Shown one piece after another: positions 33,102 through 40,729 of a DNA stretch of 53,928 nucleotides; the stretch's first letter is position 1; each line of letters starts with the position of its first letter. Source of the stretch: Brachyspira sp. CAG:484 (GTDB lineage: Bacteria > Cyanobacteriota > Vampirovibrionia > Gastranaerophilales > Gastranaerophilaceae); the NCBI GenBank assembly GCA_000431315.1, contig HF989722.1:1-53928 (forward strand), in the 5' to 3' direction. The notes below the pieces were generated by a model. That model was given only the letters and a program-made list of their open reading frames with translations. It was not told the origin of the DNA and did no database searches. The position numbers were made by a program, and so were the translations under genes.

Positions 33102-34382
33102 TTATAAGTCAGTTTTAACTTTAGAAACCTTAGCGTCTTTCAAAAGAATAACATTAATAACTTCACCATCCTTAGCATGGTAGTTCAGACCTTTAGTGAT
33201 TAAACCGGTTGCCAAGCCAACACCTGCACCAACCGGAGCACCGATAGCAATACCAGTGCCTATCTTTGTAGGATCCGGAATAAATGCAAATCCAACACCG
33301 GCACCAATACCAACAGCTCCGCCTGTTACTGTATATAATGCAAGCTTACCGGCAGTCATCCAAGGACCTTCTTTTAAGGCATAATTTTTATAGAACGGCT
33401 TAGCAGTCAACTCAACGGTTTTACCGTCAGGAAGTGTAACTGATTCTATTTGAGCGTAAACTCTTGCATTCTTGTTAAACCATTTAGGATCTTGAATGTT
33501 TAAGATTTTTCCGTTGAACTTTGTGCCTTCAGGGAAAATAATGGTTCCTTCATCTGTAGCAATGTTTTTATCTGCTACAAAATACACAGCATCTCCAGCC
33601 TGAGCAGCTTCAGATTTGAATTTTTCACTGAAAGCAACACCGATAACGTTGCCTTCCTGTACAAGATTTCCATCAGACATAACTCTTACTTCATTATTAG
33701 GGGCTTTTCTTGAAACATTTAAATGCTCAATGCCTAATAACTCAGGATTCTTATACTCTTCTTTAACAAGTCCTATTTTATCTTTAAGCCTTGCAAGAAT
33801 AACAGCTTCTTCAGCTCTTGACAAAATATCATTTGGTCTTAATTCACCTGGTTTCGGATAGTTAACATAAATACCATAATTCAAAGATTTAGCCCAAGGA
33901 GCTTTTGCCCAGGAAGGAACAGCTCCTGCATCAGAAAATCTTGACAGAACTGAAGTATCAGCATTCATATCCTTTGTAATATGGCTGATTACAGATTGGG
34001 TTTCTGATCTTGTCATAAGTTTTGCCGGTTTGAAAGTATTATCCGGATAGCCATAGACCAAACCCAGCTGCTGTGAACGTAAGATAGCGCCATAAGTAGC
34101 GTCAGTTGATTTTACATCAGTAAAAGAATTTTGAATTTTTACATTCAAATTGTCATTTGATAAAAGTTTTAACAAAGCCTGAACAAAATCAACTCTTGCC
34201 ACACTGCCTTCAGGATTAAATTTACCGTTCTGAAGAGCCATAATGTTGCCGTCAACGACTTCATTAATTTCTTTTGCAGCCCAATAATCCTGACTTACAT
34301 CAGGAATATCTGCCGCCATAACCTGTGCTGCACCAAAAGCCATTAGACCAAGTGCCATTACACTAACCGCAAAATTTTTCAT
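33102..34382 (-). CDS. SLH-domain surface protein with glycine-zipper tail
   Basis: A 426-residue exported protein. The signal peptide ends at AQVMA (about residue 23). Three S-layer homology domains follow at about 24-80, 85-145 and 150-210, with GKFNPEGSVARVDFVQALL and YPDNTFKPAKLMTRSE signatures. SLH domains bind pyruvylated wall polymers; a CsaB homologue is at 8528. After a beta-rich middle comes a hydrophobic Gly zipper (about 350-405), which is unusual for an SLH protein and could be an outer-membrane or multimer contact. The ribosome-binding site is AGGAAAT. A pilus or outer-membrane tether role is inference. Confidence 0.88.
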   Translation of the reverse strand: MKNFAVSVMALGLMAFGAAQVMAADIPDVSQDYWAAKEINEVVDGNIMALQNGKFNPEGSVARVDFVQALLKLLSNDNLNVKIQNSFTDVKSTDATYGAILRSQQLGLVYGYPDNTFKPAKLMTRSETQSVISHITKDMNADTSVLSRFSDAGAVPSWAKAPWAKSLNYGIYVNYPKPGELRPNDILSRAEEAVILARLKDKIGLVKEEYKNPELLGIEHLNVSRKAPNNEVRVMSDGNLVQEGNVIGVAFSEKFKSEAAQAGDAVYFVADKNIATDEGTIIFPEGTKFNGKILNIQDPKWFNKNARVYAQIESVTLPDGKTVELTAKPFYKNYALKEGPWMTAGKLALYTVTGGAVGIGAGVGFAFIPDPTKIGTGIAIGAPVGAGVGLATGLITKGLNYHAKDGEVINVILLKDAKVSKVKTDL

Positions 34383-34526
34383 TTCCTAATTCCTCATTTT
34401 TTACACTAGCAAACGATTTATTTTTATAGTATATATTAATTAAAATATTTTGTAAAGTTATAAAGAATATTATAATTAGTTACAATTATTTGCCCTAAAA
34501 TATAAATAGAACAAGGAGATTAGACA

Positions 34527-35966
34527 ATGAACAGTTTTACCATGACTAAAATTGTTGCAACACTTGGACCTGCAACAAGCTCGAAGGAAATGATTAAAAA
34601 ACTTTTTGAAGCAGGCGTTACAATGTTCAGATTAAACTCTTCACATGGCGACGTTGAAATGCACAAAAAGAATTTATCATATATTAGAGAAATTGAAAAA
34701 GAGAAAAAGATGCTTATTCCGGTTCTTTTAGACTTACAAGGACCAAAAATCAGAATTGGTAATCTTGAAAATCCTATTGAACTAAAAAAAGGAGAAGTAT
34801 TAAAATTCCGCCATCAGAGCGAAATGACAGATGACATTATTCCGGTTGACTACAAAGGTATGGCTGATGATGTTACTCCGGGCGAAAAAATAATGATTGA
34901 CGATGGAAAAATACAGCTTGAAGTAGAAAAAGTTGAAGACAGGGTTATCTTTGCAAAAGTTTTAACTGACGGTCTTTTGAAACAAAGAAAAGGCATCAAC
35001 ATTCCAGGATCACAGGGAAGCCTTGATGTATTAACTGCAAGAGATTTAAAATTCGTAGAATTTGCAGCTCATAACGACATTGACTATCTTGGACTTTCAT
35101 TTGTAAGAGAAGCTTCTGATGTGGTTAAACTAAGAGAACTATTAAAAGAACACGGGAACGAAACTGCAAAAATTATTTCAAAAATTGAAAAGCCGCAGGC
35201 TGTAGAAAATATTGACAGCATTATTGAAGTTTCTGACGGCATAATGGTAGCAAGAGGCGACCTTGGTATTGAAATATCAACCGAAAAAGTTCCTATCGTA
35301 CAAAAAACAATTATACGTAAAGCAAATACAAAGCGTAAAGTTGTAATTGTTGCAACGCAAATGCTTGACAGCATGATTGAAAACCCAATTCCAACAAGAG
35401 CAGAAACTTCCGATGTTGCAAATGCAATCCTGGACGGCACAGATGCAATCATGCTTTCCGGAGAAACTGCTGCCGGAGCTTACCCTGTTGAAGCTGTTAC
35501 TATGATGAAAAAGATTGCAGATACAGTAGAAGAATCTCCGTTTATGAGAAAAAATAAATTTCCGAGAAAAATGATAGAAGAAGAAAAAGATTCTCAAGCT
35601 ATGGCAATAGGTATGTCTATTGCTGATATGGCAAAGAAAATGCCTGTTAAGGCTGTAATCGCACTTACAGGCAGCGGGTTTACAGCATCATTTCTATCTG
35701 AAGGCAGACTGAGTGTTCCAATCTTTGCCTGCTGTCCGAAAAAAGAAATTTGCAGAGATATAAAATTATACAGAGGTGTTTACCCTATTGCACTTGACTT
35801 CGATGGTAAAATAGATAAACAATCTCTAAAAAAAGTAGATAAATTCCTTACAAAATATCTTGGTTTTGAAGAAGGTGATGCTGTAGTAATAACAGGTTCT
35901 GTTCCTGAATTACTTGTCGGCGGAACAAACTTTATCAAAATCCATGTTATAGGTACTGTTTGCTAA
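34527..35966 (+). CDS. pyk: Pyruvate kinase
   Basis: A 479-residue glycolytic enzyme making pyruvate and ATP from phosphoenolpyruvate and ADP. Key parts are ATLGPATSS, R35 in MFRLNSSH, KIEKPQAVENID with the catalytic Lys, GDLGIEI, and the TRAETSDVANAILDGTDAIMLSGETAAG stretch. The C-terminal domain ends GGTNFIKIHVIGTVC. The ribosome-binding site AAGGAG is 9 bases upstream. It is divergent from the SLH gene and appears to be a single-gene unit. Confidence 0.97.
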   Translation: MNSFTMTKIVATLGPATSSKEMIKKLFEAGVTMFRLNSSHGDVEMHKKNLSYIREIEKEKKMLIPVLLDLQGPKIRIGNLENPIELKKGEVLKFRHQSEMTDDIIPVDYKGMADDVTPGEKIMIDDGKIQLEVEKVEDRVIFAKVLTDGLLKQRKGINIPGSQGSLDVLTARDLKFVEFAAHNDIDYLGLSFVREASDVVKLRELLKEHGNETAKIISKIEKPQAVENIDSIIEVSDGIMVARGDLGIEISTEKVPIVQKTIIRKANTKRKVVIVATQMLDSMIENPIPTRAETSDVANAILDGTDAIMLSGETAAGAYPVEAVTMMKKIADTVEESPFMRKNKFPRKMIEEEKDSQAMAIGMSIADMAKKMPVKAVIALTGSGFTASFLSEGRLSVPIFACCPKKEICRDIKLYRGVYPIALDFDGKIDKQSLKKVDKFLTKYLGFEEGDAVVITGSVPELLVGGTNFIKIHVIGTVC

Positions 35967-35989
35967 TATTAAAAATTACAAAAATAAAT

Positions 35990-36110
35990 AAAAAAAAAGC
36001 CCCTTTTAAAGGGGCTTTAAATTTGTTTTAGGAAGGTAGGAATAGGAAATAGAATCTCTCTCTTTGTTAAACGGAATTTTTACTCTCTCTTAGTGTTTAT
36101 TTAATGCTTG
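35990..36110 (-). ncRNA. Putative small RNA from the orphan AGTATATACT element
   Basis: The element at 36111-36137 points left and is followed on the minus strand by about 110 bases without ATG, GTG or TTG, then by a canonical terminator at 35991-36018. The RNA would carry three AGAGAG purine tracts (about 36055-36062, 36081-36088 and 36111-36116), which could pair with CUCUCU targets. This is a promoter-to-terminator inference. Confidence 0.35.
35991..36018. terminator. Terminator, strongest on the minus strand
   Basis: AAAGCCCC pairs with GGGGCTTT. The run of A at 35990-35998 gives eight or nine U on minus-strand RNA, but the plus-strand side (after pyk) has only a short T tract. It therefore suits a minus-strand transcript best. 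Confidence 0.8.
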
Positions 36111-36137
36111 CTCTCTTATATATATAAAGTATATACT
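36111..36137 (-). promoter_or_regulatory. AGTATATACT promoter element, inverted orphan copy
   Basis: 27 bases identical on the minus strand to 16888-16914. No start codon lies at the 46-48 base distance seen for the other copies. Confidence 0.55.
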
Positions 36138-36279
36138 TTTTATCCAATTTCAGTGTTTGGATTTTTTGTTACAAAACTTAATAAAAATTTTCCTGAAATT
36201 AAACATAATACTATTGATTTTTTTTAAAGATTAAGATATTCTAGTAAATGTGGTAGATAAACATGTTTTGAGGGTGTAA

Positions 36280-36555
36280 ATGCTAGTTTCTTCAATTGCA
36301 CGATTTAACGCGATTAATAATATGAACAGTGCCGCAATGAATATGATGAATGCGTCTAATACGGCAATAAATCAAGTCAAGCATACATTTGGAGGGGAAC
36401 ATAACCTCAGCATGCTTCACGAAATGGATAAAAAAGTAAGTCTTGATTTAGCATCTAATAGTCTTTTGTATAAAATATCATCATTACAGGAAAAAGCAGC
36501 TGGTAAGCACCAAGACAATAACAATTGTAAAAAGTCTTTAAACGTTTTAGCTTAA
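36280..36555 (+). CDS. Small protein of unknown function
   Basis: A 91-residue protein rich in Asn, Met, Ser and Ala (SSIARFNAINNMNSAAMNMMN). It has a charged middle HNLSMLHEMDKKVSLDLAS and a Lys/Asn tail. No signal peptide or family was recognised. I recall the same kind of start in small hypothetical proteins of the Gastranaerophilales. The ribosome-binding site is GAGGGTG. The region upstream to pyk holds the inverted promoter element and the putative small RNA. The 209 bases after it contain no gene I can support. Confidence 0.6.
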   Translation: MLVSSIARFNAINNMNSAAMNMMNASNTAINQVKHTFGGEHNLSMLHEMDKKVSLDLASNSLLYKISSLQEKAAGKHQDNNNCKKSLNVLA

Positions 36556-36764
36556 CAGGTAAAAAGATTAATAAATCAGGTAAAAATTCATGCTGCCAGA
36601 AATTAAATTATGGCTGGGGGAATAAAAATGTTAACAACCGTAAACTGCTGCAAAATCTTGTTTACAGTGGCATCTATAGTGAATAAATCAGCATAGCGGT
36701 ATACGGGGAATATCTTTAATAAATTTAAATTGAAATTTTATTTGTAAAAAATGCGATGTAAACT

Positions 36765-37937
36765 CTAAGCAGCAGTTTCCTCGCCAAACAGCCGGCTTAA
36801 AATAAAATATGAAGACACAGCAGGGATTAATGTAATAACAAGCAGAACCGGCACAATGCCTTTTGCCTGTGCTACAAACCCGACAACAGACATAACAAGA
36901 GCAACTACACCCCAGGAAAATCCGTTTATAAAACCGCCGATAATACTTTTATACTGCGGCAAAACGCTCTGCGCCATTACCATGGTAATCGGCATTGCCA
37001 TTCCTGTACAAAAACCCATTAATACATATACAGCAAAAGATAAAATCGGATAATGCTGATAAAGAAAAGCAAATGCAATCATCAGAGGAAGTGTGGAAAC
37101 CATAGAAAAATAAAATACCTTTTGTGCACCGACTTTATTTTCAACACTTCTGCTGATAAAAGAGCCAATTCCGGCTGCAAAACTAAATGCAAACAAAGCA
37201 GCCCCGATATGGAAGGGTTTATATCCGATGCTTTTCCATAAGAACGGAAGCAGAATTGATGTTGATGTTGTAACAAGAGTTTTCAGCATGGCTATAATAT
37301 TCAGGATATTTAATTTTCTATTGGTTAAAATATCCTTAAAAGTTTTTATAAAATTGCTGCCGGATTTCCCTGCAGTTTCAGAATAAATCTTAGGAACAAA
37401 ATTAAACATCAAAAGAACCCAGCAGACTCCGAGTACAGAAAGGTATCTTACACTATCAAGCCCTAAATATTGGGTAACATAAGCAGAAATAATTGGTCCG
37501 AATGAATAGCCCAAAGTTCCTAATCCGATAAATATACCCATATTCCTGGTAACATCTTCCCCCGCAAATCTTACTGAAAAGCCAAGAGCCTGCGGATGAA
37601 AAAGACTGGAACCAAGACTTCCAAGGATTACACATACAAGAAGCGGGAAAATATGATTGGAACTTGGTGCAAAAGAAATAAAAACCGAAGTCATCAACAG
37701 ACCCCAGAAAATAAATACCCGCTTTAATATATTATCGGCAAAAAACCCGAAAATCGGCTGCAATAAAGATGAACAGATATGAGAAATACTTAGTATAATA
37801 GTAGCCAGCGCCATTGAAATTGCTAATTTTGCTGCAATAAACGGCATAATAGGATTAAGCATACCTGTATAAATATCATTTATAAAATGAGCAATATTTA
37901 ACCAAATACGGGGTTTCTTTTCTGTAAAATTTTCCAT
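36765..37937 (-). CDS. MFS transporter, fosmidomycin-resistance (Fsr)-like
   Basis: A 390-residue twelve-helix major facilitator. HFINDIYTGMLNPIMPFIA near the start and GSLGSSLFHPQALG in helix 4 are typical of the Fsr/YfkF-like drug exporters. It would export a small hydrophilic drug or metabolite by proton antiport; the substrate is unknown. TATAAT on the minus strand lies 6 bases before the ATG, so the message may be leaderless. The XRE gene upstream ends 25 bases before and could be a regulator. Confidence 0.85.
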   Translation of the reverse strand: MENFTEKKPRIWLNIAHFINDIYTGMLNPIMPFIAAKLAISMALATIILSISHICSSLLQPIFGFFADNILKRVFIFWGLLMTSVFISFAPSSNHIFPLLVCVILGSLGSSLFHPQALGFSVRFAGEDVTRNMGIFIGLGTLGYSFGPIISAYVTQYLGLDSVRYLSVLGVCWVLLMFNFVPKIYSETAGKSGSNFIKTFKDILTNRKLNILNIIAMLKTLVTTSTSILLPFLWKSIGYKPFHIGAALFAFSFAAGIGSFISRSVENKVGAQKVFYFSMVSTLPLMIAFAFLYQHYPILSFAVYVLMGFCTGMAMPITMVMAQSVLPQYKSIIGGFINGFSWGVVALVMSVVGFVAQAKGIVPVLLVITLIPAVSSYFILSRLFGEETAA

Positions 37938-37943
37938 ACAACA

Positions 37944-37973
37944 ATTATATTAACAAAATAACTTAAAAATCAA
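37944..37973 (-). promoter_or_regulatory. Leaderless-type promoter of the MFS gene
   Basis: Minus-strand TTGATT (37968-37973) and TATAAT (37944-37949) are 18 bases apart. The -10 box ends 6 bases before the ATG. The -35 box overlaps the end of the XRE gene. Confidence 0.5.
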
Positions 37974-38181
37974 TTAAATCTCTAACCTGTACACCAAGCT
38001 TATCTGCTATATCAATGAGAAGCCCCAGACTAATGCAGCGTTTTGCAGTTTCAATTTTAGCCAGATGCTCTCTTGAAATATCCAGCATTTCGGCAAAATG
38101 GTTCTGTGAATAACCCTTCTCCTTACGGACTTTAAAAATTTTTCTGCCTAATTGTAAAATTTTTGTAGTCTTATTGTCCAT
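37963..38181 (-). CDS. XRE-family helix-turn-helix regulator
   Basis: A 72-residue Cro/C1-type DNA-binding protein. The helix-turn-helix is FAEMLDISREHLAKIETAK, and the tail ISLGLLIDIADKLGVQVRDLIDF is typical of the family. It is divergent from the prepilin gene; its ATG is 66 bases from the prepilin ATG and overlaps the prepilin -35 box. Two near-copies of TGTAGTCTWATTG in that space suggest it controls the prepilin or itself. The MFS gene is downstream in the same direction. Confidence 0.82.
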   Translation of the reverse strand: MDNKTTKILQLGRKIFKVRKEKGYSQNHFAEMLDISREHLAKIETAKRCISLGLLIDIADKLGVQVRDLIDF

Positions 38182-38227
38182 ATTTTTATTTTCATATATA
38201 ATTCAATTAAGTATGTAGTCTAATTGA
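38174..38227 (+). promoter_or_regulatory. Prepilin promoter with operator-like repeats
   Basis: TTGTCC (38174-38179), 17-base spacer, TATAAT (38197-38202). TCAATTA (38203-38209) is inverted at 38221-38227 over the expected start site. TGTAGTCTAATTG (38214-38226) repeats with one mismatch at 38164-38176. Confidence 0.5.
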
Positions 38228-38247
38228 GAACAAAATGGAGTAAAATT

Positions 38248-38910
38248 ATGAAAAAAGCCTTTACACTCGCAGAAGTACTGATAACACTTGGAATTATTGG
38301 AGTAGTGGCAGCATTGACGCTTCCAAACATAGTCGGGTATTACAAAAGAAAAGAGAGCAGCGTAAGAATAAAAAAGTTCTACAGCATAATGGAGCAGGCA
38401 ATAAGGCTTTCAGAAATCGATAATGCTGAAGTTATGTATTGGGAAAAAGAAAGTATGGATACAGATGATCCTGATTTTGGGACAAATAATCCTAAAAAAA
38501 CCTTAAAATATTTTTTATCTTATATTGAGCCATATTTAAAATATATATCATACGACACAAACGAAGAATATATCGGCGATGGAAATTCTCCATCAGAATT
38601 ACGGATAAAAATGGCAGATGGAAGTCTGGTATATTTATTTAACGGAAGTTGTATAGACATGGTTCTCGATGTAAACGGGAAAAAAGCTCCTAACAAGTGG
38701 GGGTATGATCTTTTTGATTTTTTACTTTGTAAGGACAGTGCTCAAAAATCAAATTGCGGAGGCTCTAAACACTGGTGTACCTATGGTCCGGCGCAATACA
38801 AAAACAGAGAAGAAGCTCTGGCAAAATGCAAAATAAAACCACAAACTTGTAGTGTTCTCCTGCAATATGACAACTGGGAATTTAAAGAAGATTATCCATA
38901 CAAATTATGA
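38248..38910 (+). CDS. Type IV prepilin-like protein
   Basis: A 220-residue pilin-type protein. The prepilin signature KKAFTLAEVL starts at residue 2, with Glu5 of the mature form and a hydrophobic helix LITLGIIGVVAALTLPNIV. The residue before the cleavage site is Ala, where PilD substrates normally have Gly. The globular part has several Cys (for example SCIDM, LLCKDSAQKSNCGG, KCKIKPQTC) that may form disulfides. I chose ATG 38248 over an earlier TTG at 38224, because GGAG at 38237-38240 is 7 bases upstream. Its last 19 bases overlap the convergent lgt gene. Confidence 0.88.
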   Translation: MKKAFTLAEVLITLGIIGVVAALTLPNIVGYYKRKESSVRIKKFYSIMEQAIRLSEIDNAEVMYWEKESMDTDDPDFGTNNPKKTLKYFLSYIEPYLKYISYDTNEEYIGDGNSPSELRIKMADGSLVYLFNGSCIDMVLDVNGKKAPNKWGYDLFDFLLCKDSAQKSNCGGSKHWCTYGPAQYKNREEALAKCKIKPQTCSVLLQYDNWEFKEDYPYKL

Positions 38911-39692
38911 TTTTTTCGGTATAACAGCAGCATTATGACAAGAGCAATTATAATCCAGCATACTGAAATAATCTGAGCAACAGGAATTCCGTAAAGATTA
39001 AGCGCGCTGTCTATCCTGATATATTCCGTAAAAATCCTTACAAGAGAATATAATGTGAGATACAAGCAAAAAGTCACTCCCGGCTGTTTTTTAGCAAATT
39101 TTTTCATAGCAAAAAACAGAAATATAAATATAATTAAATCAAGTATGCTCTCATACAAGAAGGCAGGGTGGAAAAAATTGTAATCAGCGTATTCCACAGG
39201 ACGCCTTGAGAGCGGGATAAAGAGCTTCCAAGGCAGATTTGTAGGGAACCCAAATGCCTCTGAATTAAAGAAATTACCCCATCTTCCGATTGCCTGTGCA
39301 ATTGCGGTTCCACAAACAAAAGCATCAAGAAGGTTCCATACCGGCAGCTTATGTTTTTTTGCAAGAATAATCAGGAGCAAGATACCAACAGTAACCCCTC
39401 CATGAATTGACAGACCGCCTTGTCTGATAAACAGGATTTCGCCCGGATGATAAAAATAATACACAGGATTAAGCAGGCAATAATACAGTCTTGCACCCAG
39501 AATACCTGCTATAATTATATATGCAGAAAAATCCCAAATGGCATTGTAGTCTTTATCAGGATTATATTTTTTGAAAAACAAAAATGCAGTGTAAACCCCG
39601 ATAAGACATGAAACGGCAAGGATTAACCCATAGTAATACACAGGGAAATCAAAAACTCTGAATAAAATATCCCCCGGAGATTGAAATACCAT
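38892..39692 (-). CDS. lgt: Prolipoprotein diacylglyceryl transferase
   Basis: A 266-residue inner-membrane enzyme with about seven membrane segments. It moves a diacylglyceryl group from phosphatidylglycerol to the lipobox cysteine of prelipoproteins. The signature GRWGNFFNSEAFG is present, as is the later YESILDLIIF. A predicted lipoprotein gene lies directly upstream in the same operon, separated by three bases. It is convergent with the prepilin gene. Confidence 0.95.
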   Translation of the reverse strand: MVFQSPGDILFRVFDFPVYYYGLILAVSCLIGVYTAFLFFKKYNPDKDYNAIWDFSAYIIIAGILGARLYYCLLNPVYYFYHPGEILFIRQGGLSIHGGVTVGILLLIILAKKHKLPVWNLLDAFVCGTAIAQAIGRWGNFFNSEAFGFPTNLPWKLFIPLSRRPVEYADYNFFHPAFLYESILDLIIFIFLFFAMKKFAKKQPGVTFCLYLTLYSLVRIFTEYIRIDSALNLYGIPVAQIISVCWIIIALVIMLLLYRKNHNLYG

Positions 39693-39695
39693 ACC

Positions 39696-40310
39696 TTATT
39701 CTGCTTCAACCGGCGCCTTTCCCGCATTATTTGTTTCCGCAATAGCCGAAACCTTTGTTTCCAAATCCTTTATCCTTGACTGCACATCCTGGGCATCTTT
39801 GGCTTCAGGAGATTTGTCAAGATAAATACGGTAGTTTTTAACAGCCTCATCCATTAACTGTTTAGCTGCCTGTGAAGTTTTTGAAGAAACATCTGGCAGT
39901 TTACCTGCATCTTCAAGTTCTTTTTCAGGAGCCTTTTGAATATTACCGGTCTCATCCATAACAAGTACACCGGCAAGCAAATCAGATGCAAGATTTTCCT
40001 GTGTAACAGCTATAGAATAATAAGTATCTGCAAAATCAGGTTTTAAATTAATAGCTTTCCGGTAAGCCTCTAAAGCCTTTAAATATTCTTCATTTTTTGT
40101 ATATGCAACAGCAAGGTTATAATGAGTTTCAAAAATAGAATCGTCCAAATCAACACTTGATTTCAAGCGTTCAATGGCTTCTTTGTAGTTTCCCTGCTCC
40201 ATAAAAGTCATAGCTTTATTATTAAGTTCCTGTACCGCAAAATTATTAATACAAGCAGTTGTAACAACAGGTATAACTAAAATACTCAATAATAGAAGTG
40301 CTTTTTTCAT
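39696..40310 (-). CDS. TPR-repeat lipoprotein
   Basis: A 204-residue protein with a signal sequence ending TTAC, a likely lipobox with Cys at about 20. It has three TPR motifs (about 35-130: EQGNYKEAIERLKSSVDL, EEYLKALEAYRKAINLKPD) and a C-terminal coiled coil. It is probably an envelope assembly factor; pilus- or outer-membrane-linked TPR lipoproteins are known in other bacteria. I chose ATG 40310 over an upstream GTG and ATG, because GAGGG precedes it by 9 bases and the signal peptide then begins MKKALLLL. Transcribed with lgt. Confidence 0.82.
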   Translation of the reverse strand: MKKALLLLSILVIPVVTTACINNFAVQELNNKAMTFMEQGNYKEAIERLKSSVDLDDSIFETHYNLAVAYTKNEEYLKALEAYRKAINLKPDFADTYYSIAVTQENLASDLLAGVLVMDETGNIQKAPEKELEDAGKLPDVSSKTSQAAKQLMDEAVKNYRIYLDKSPEAKDAQDVQSRIKDLETKVSAIAETNNAGKAPVEAE

Positions 40311-40370
40311 ATAACTCATCCCTCTTTTTAAAAACACATTTTTTAGATATTATAAAATAATAATAAAAAT

Positions 40371-40399
40371 TTGGCAAATTTTCAGATTTGGGTTACAAT
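40371..40399 (+). promoter_or_regulatory. Promoter of the 40448 operon
   Basis: TTGGCA (40371-40376), 17-base spacer, TACAAT (40394-40399). This would drive nine genes up to 48141. Confidence 0.55.
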
Positions 40400-40447
40400 A
40401 GACGTACAAAATGGTTATGTGTTAAAATTTAATAAAAGGAGAAAAGC

Positions 40448-40729
40448 ATGTCAGAAGATAAAGTAGTAAAATTAGGAGCAAAGAGGAATAATCACCCGAA
40501 AGAAGACAGAGCTTCTGATAATGCGGAACACAGTAACGACGAAGTCGTCTATTGCAGTTTTTGCAAACGTCCTAATACACAGGTATTAAAAATGGTTCAG
40601 GGTCCAGGAGTTAATATTTGTTCTGAATGTGCAATGATTGCTGTACAGTATTTAATTTTAAATGACAGGATGCCTTCTGCGGAAGCGCAGCAGATTCTTG
40701 ATGCGTTTTGGGGGAAAGCCAGAAGATAA
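40448..40729 (+). CDS. Free-standing ClpX-type C4 zinc-finger protein
   Basis: A 93-residue protein. The rear half is the zinc-binding domain of ClpX: C36-x2-C39-x18-C58-x2-C61 in YCSFCKRPN through NICSECAM, the same spacing as in ClpX itself. There is no AAA+ ATPase after it. In ClpX this domain forms dimers and recruits substrates and adaptors. A stand-alone copy could be an adaptor, a competitor or a DNA/RNA-binding zinc finger. The 30-residue head is charged and disordered. It is first in the operon; the ribosome-binding site is GGAG. Confidence 0.85.
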   Translation: MSEDKVVKLGAKRNNHPKEDRASDNAEHSNDEVVYCSFCKRPNTQVLKMVQGPGVNICSECAMIAVQYLILNDRMPSAEAQQILDAFWGKARR

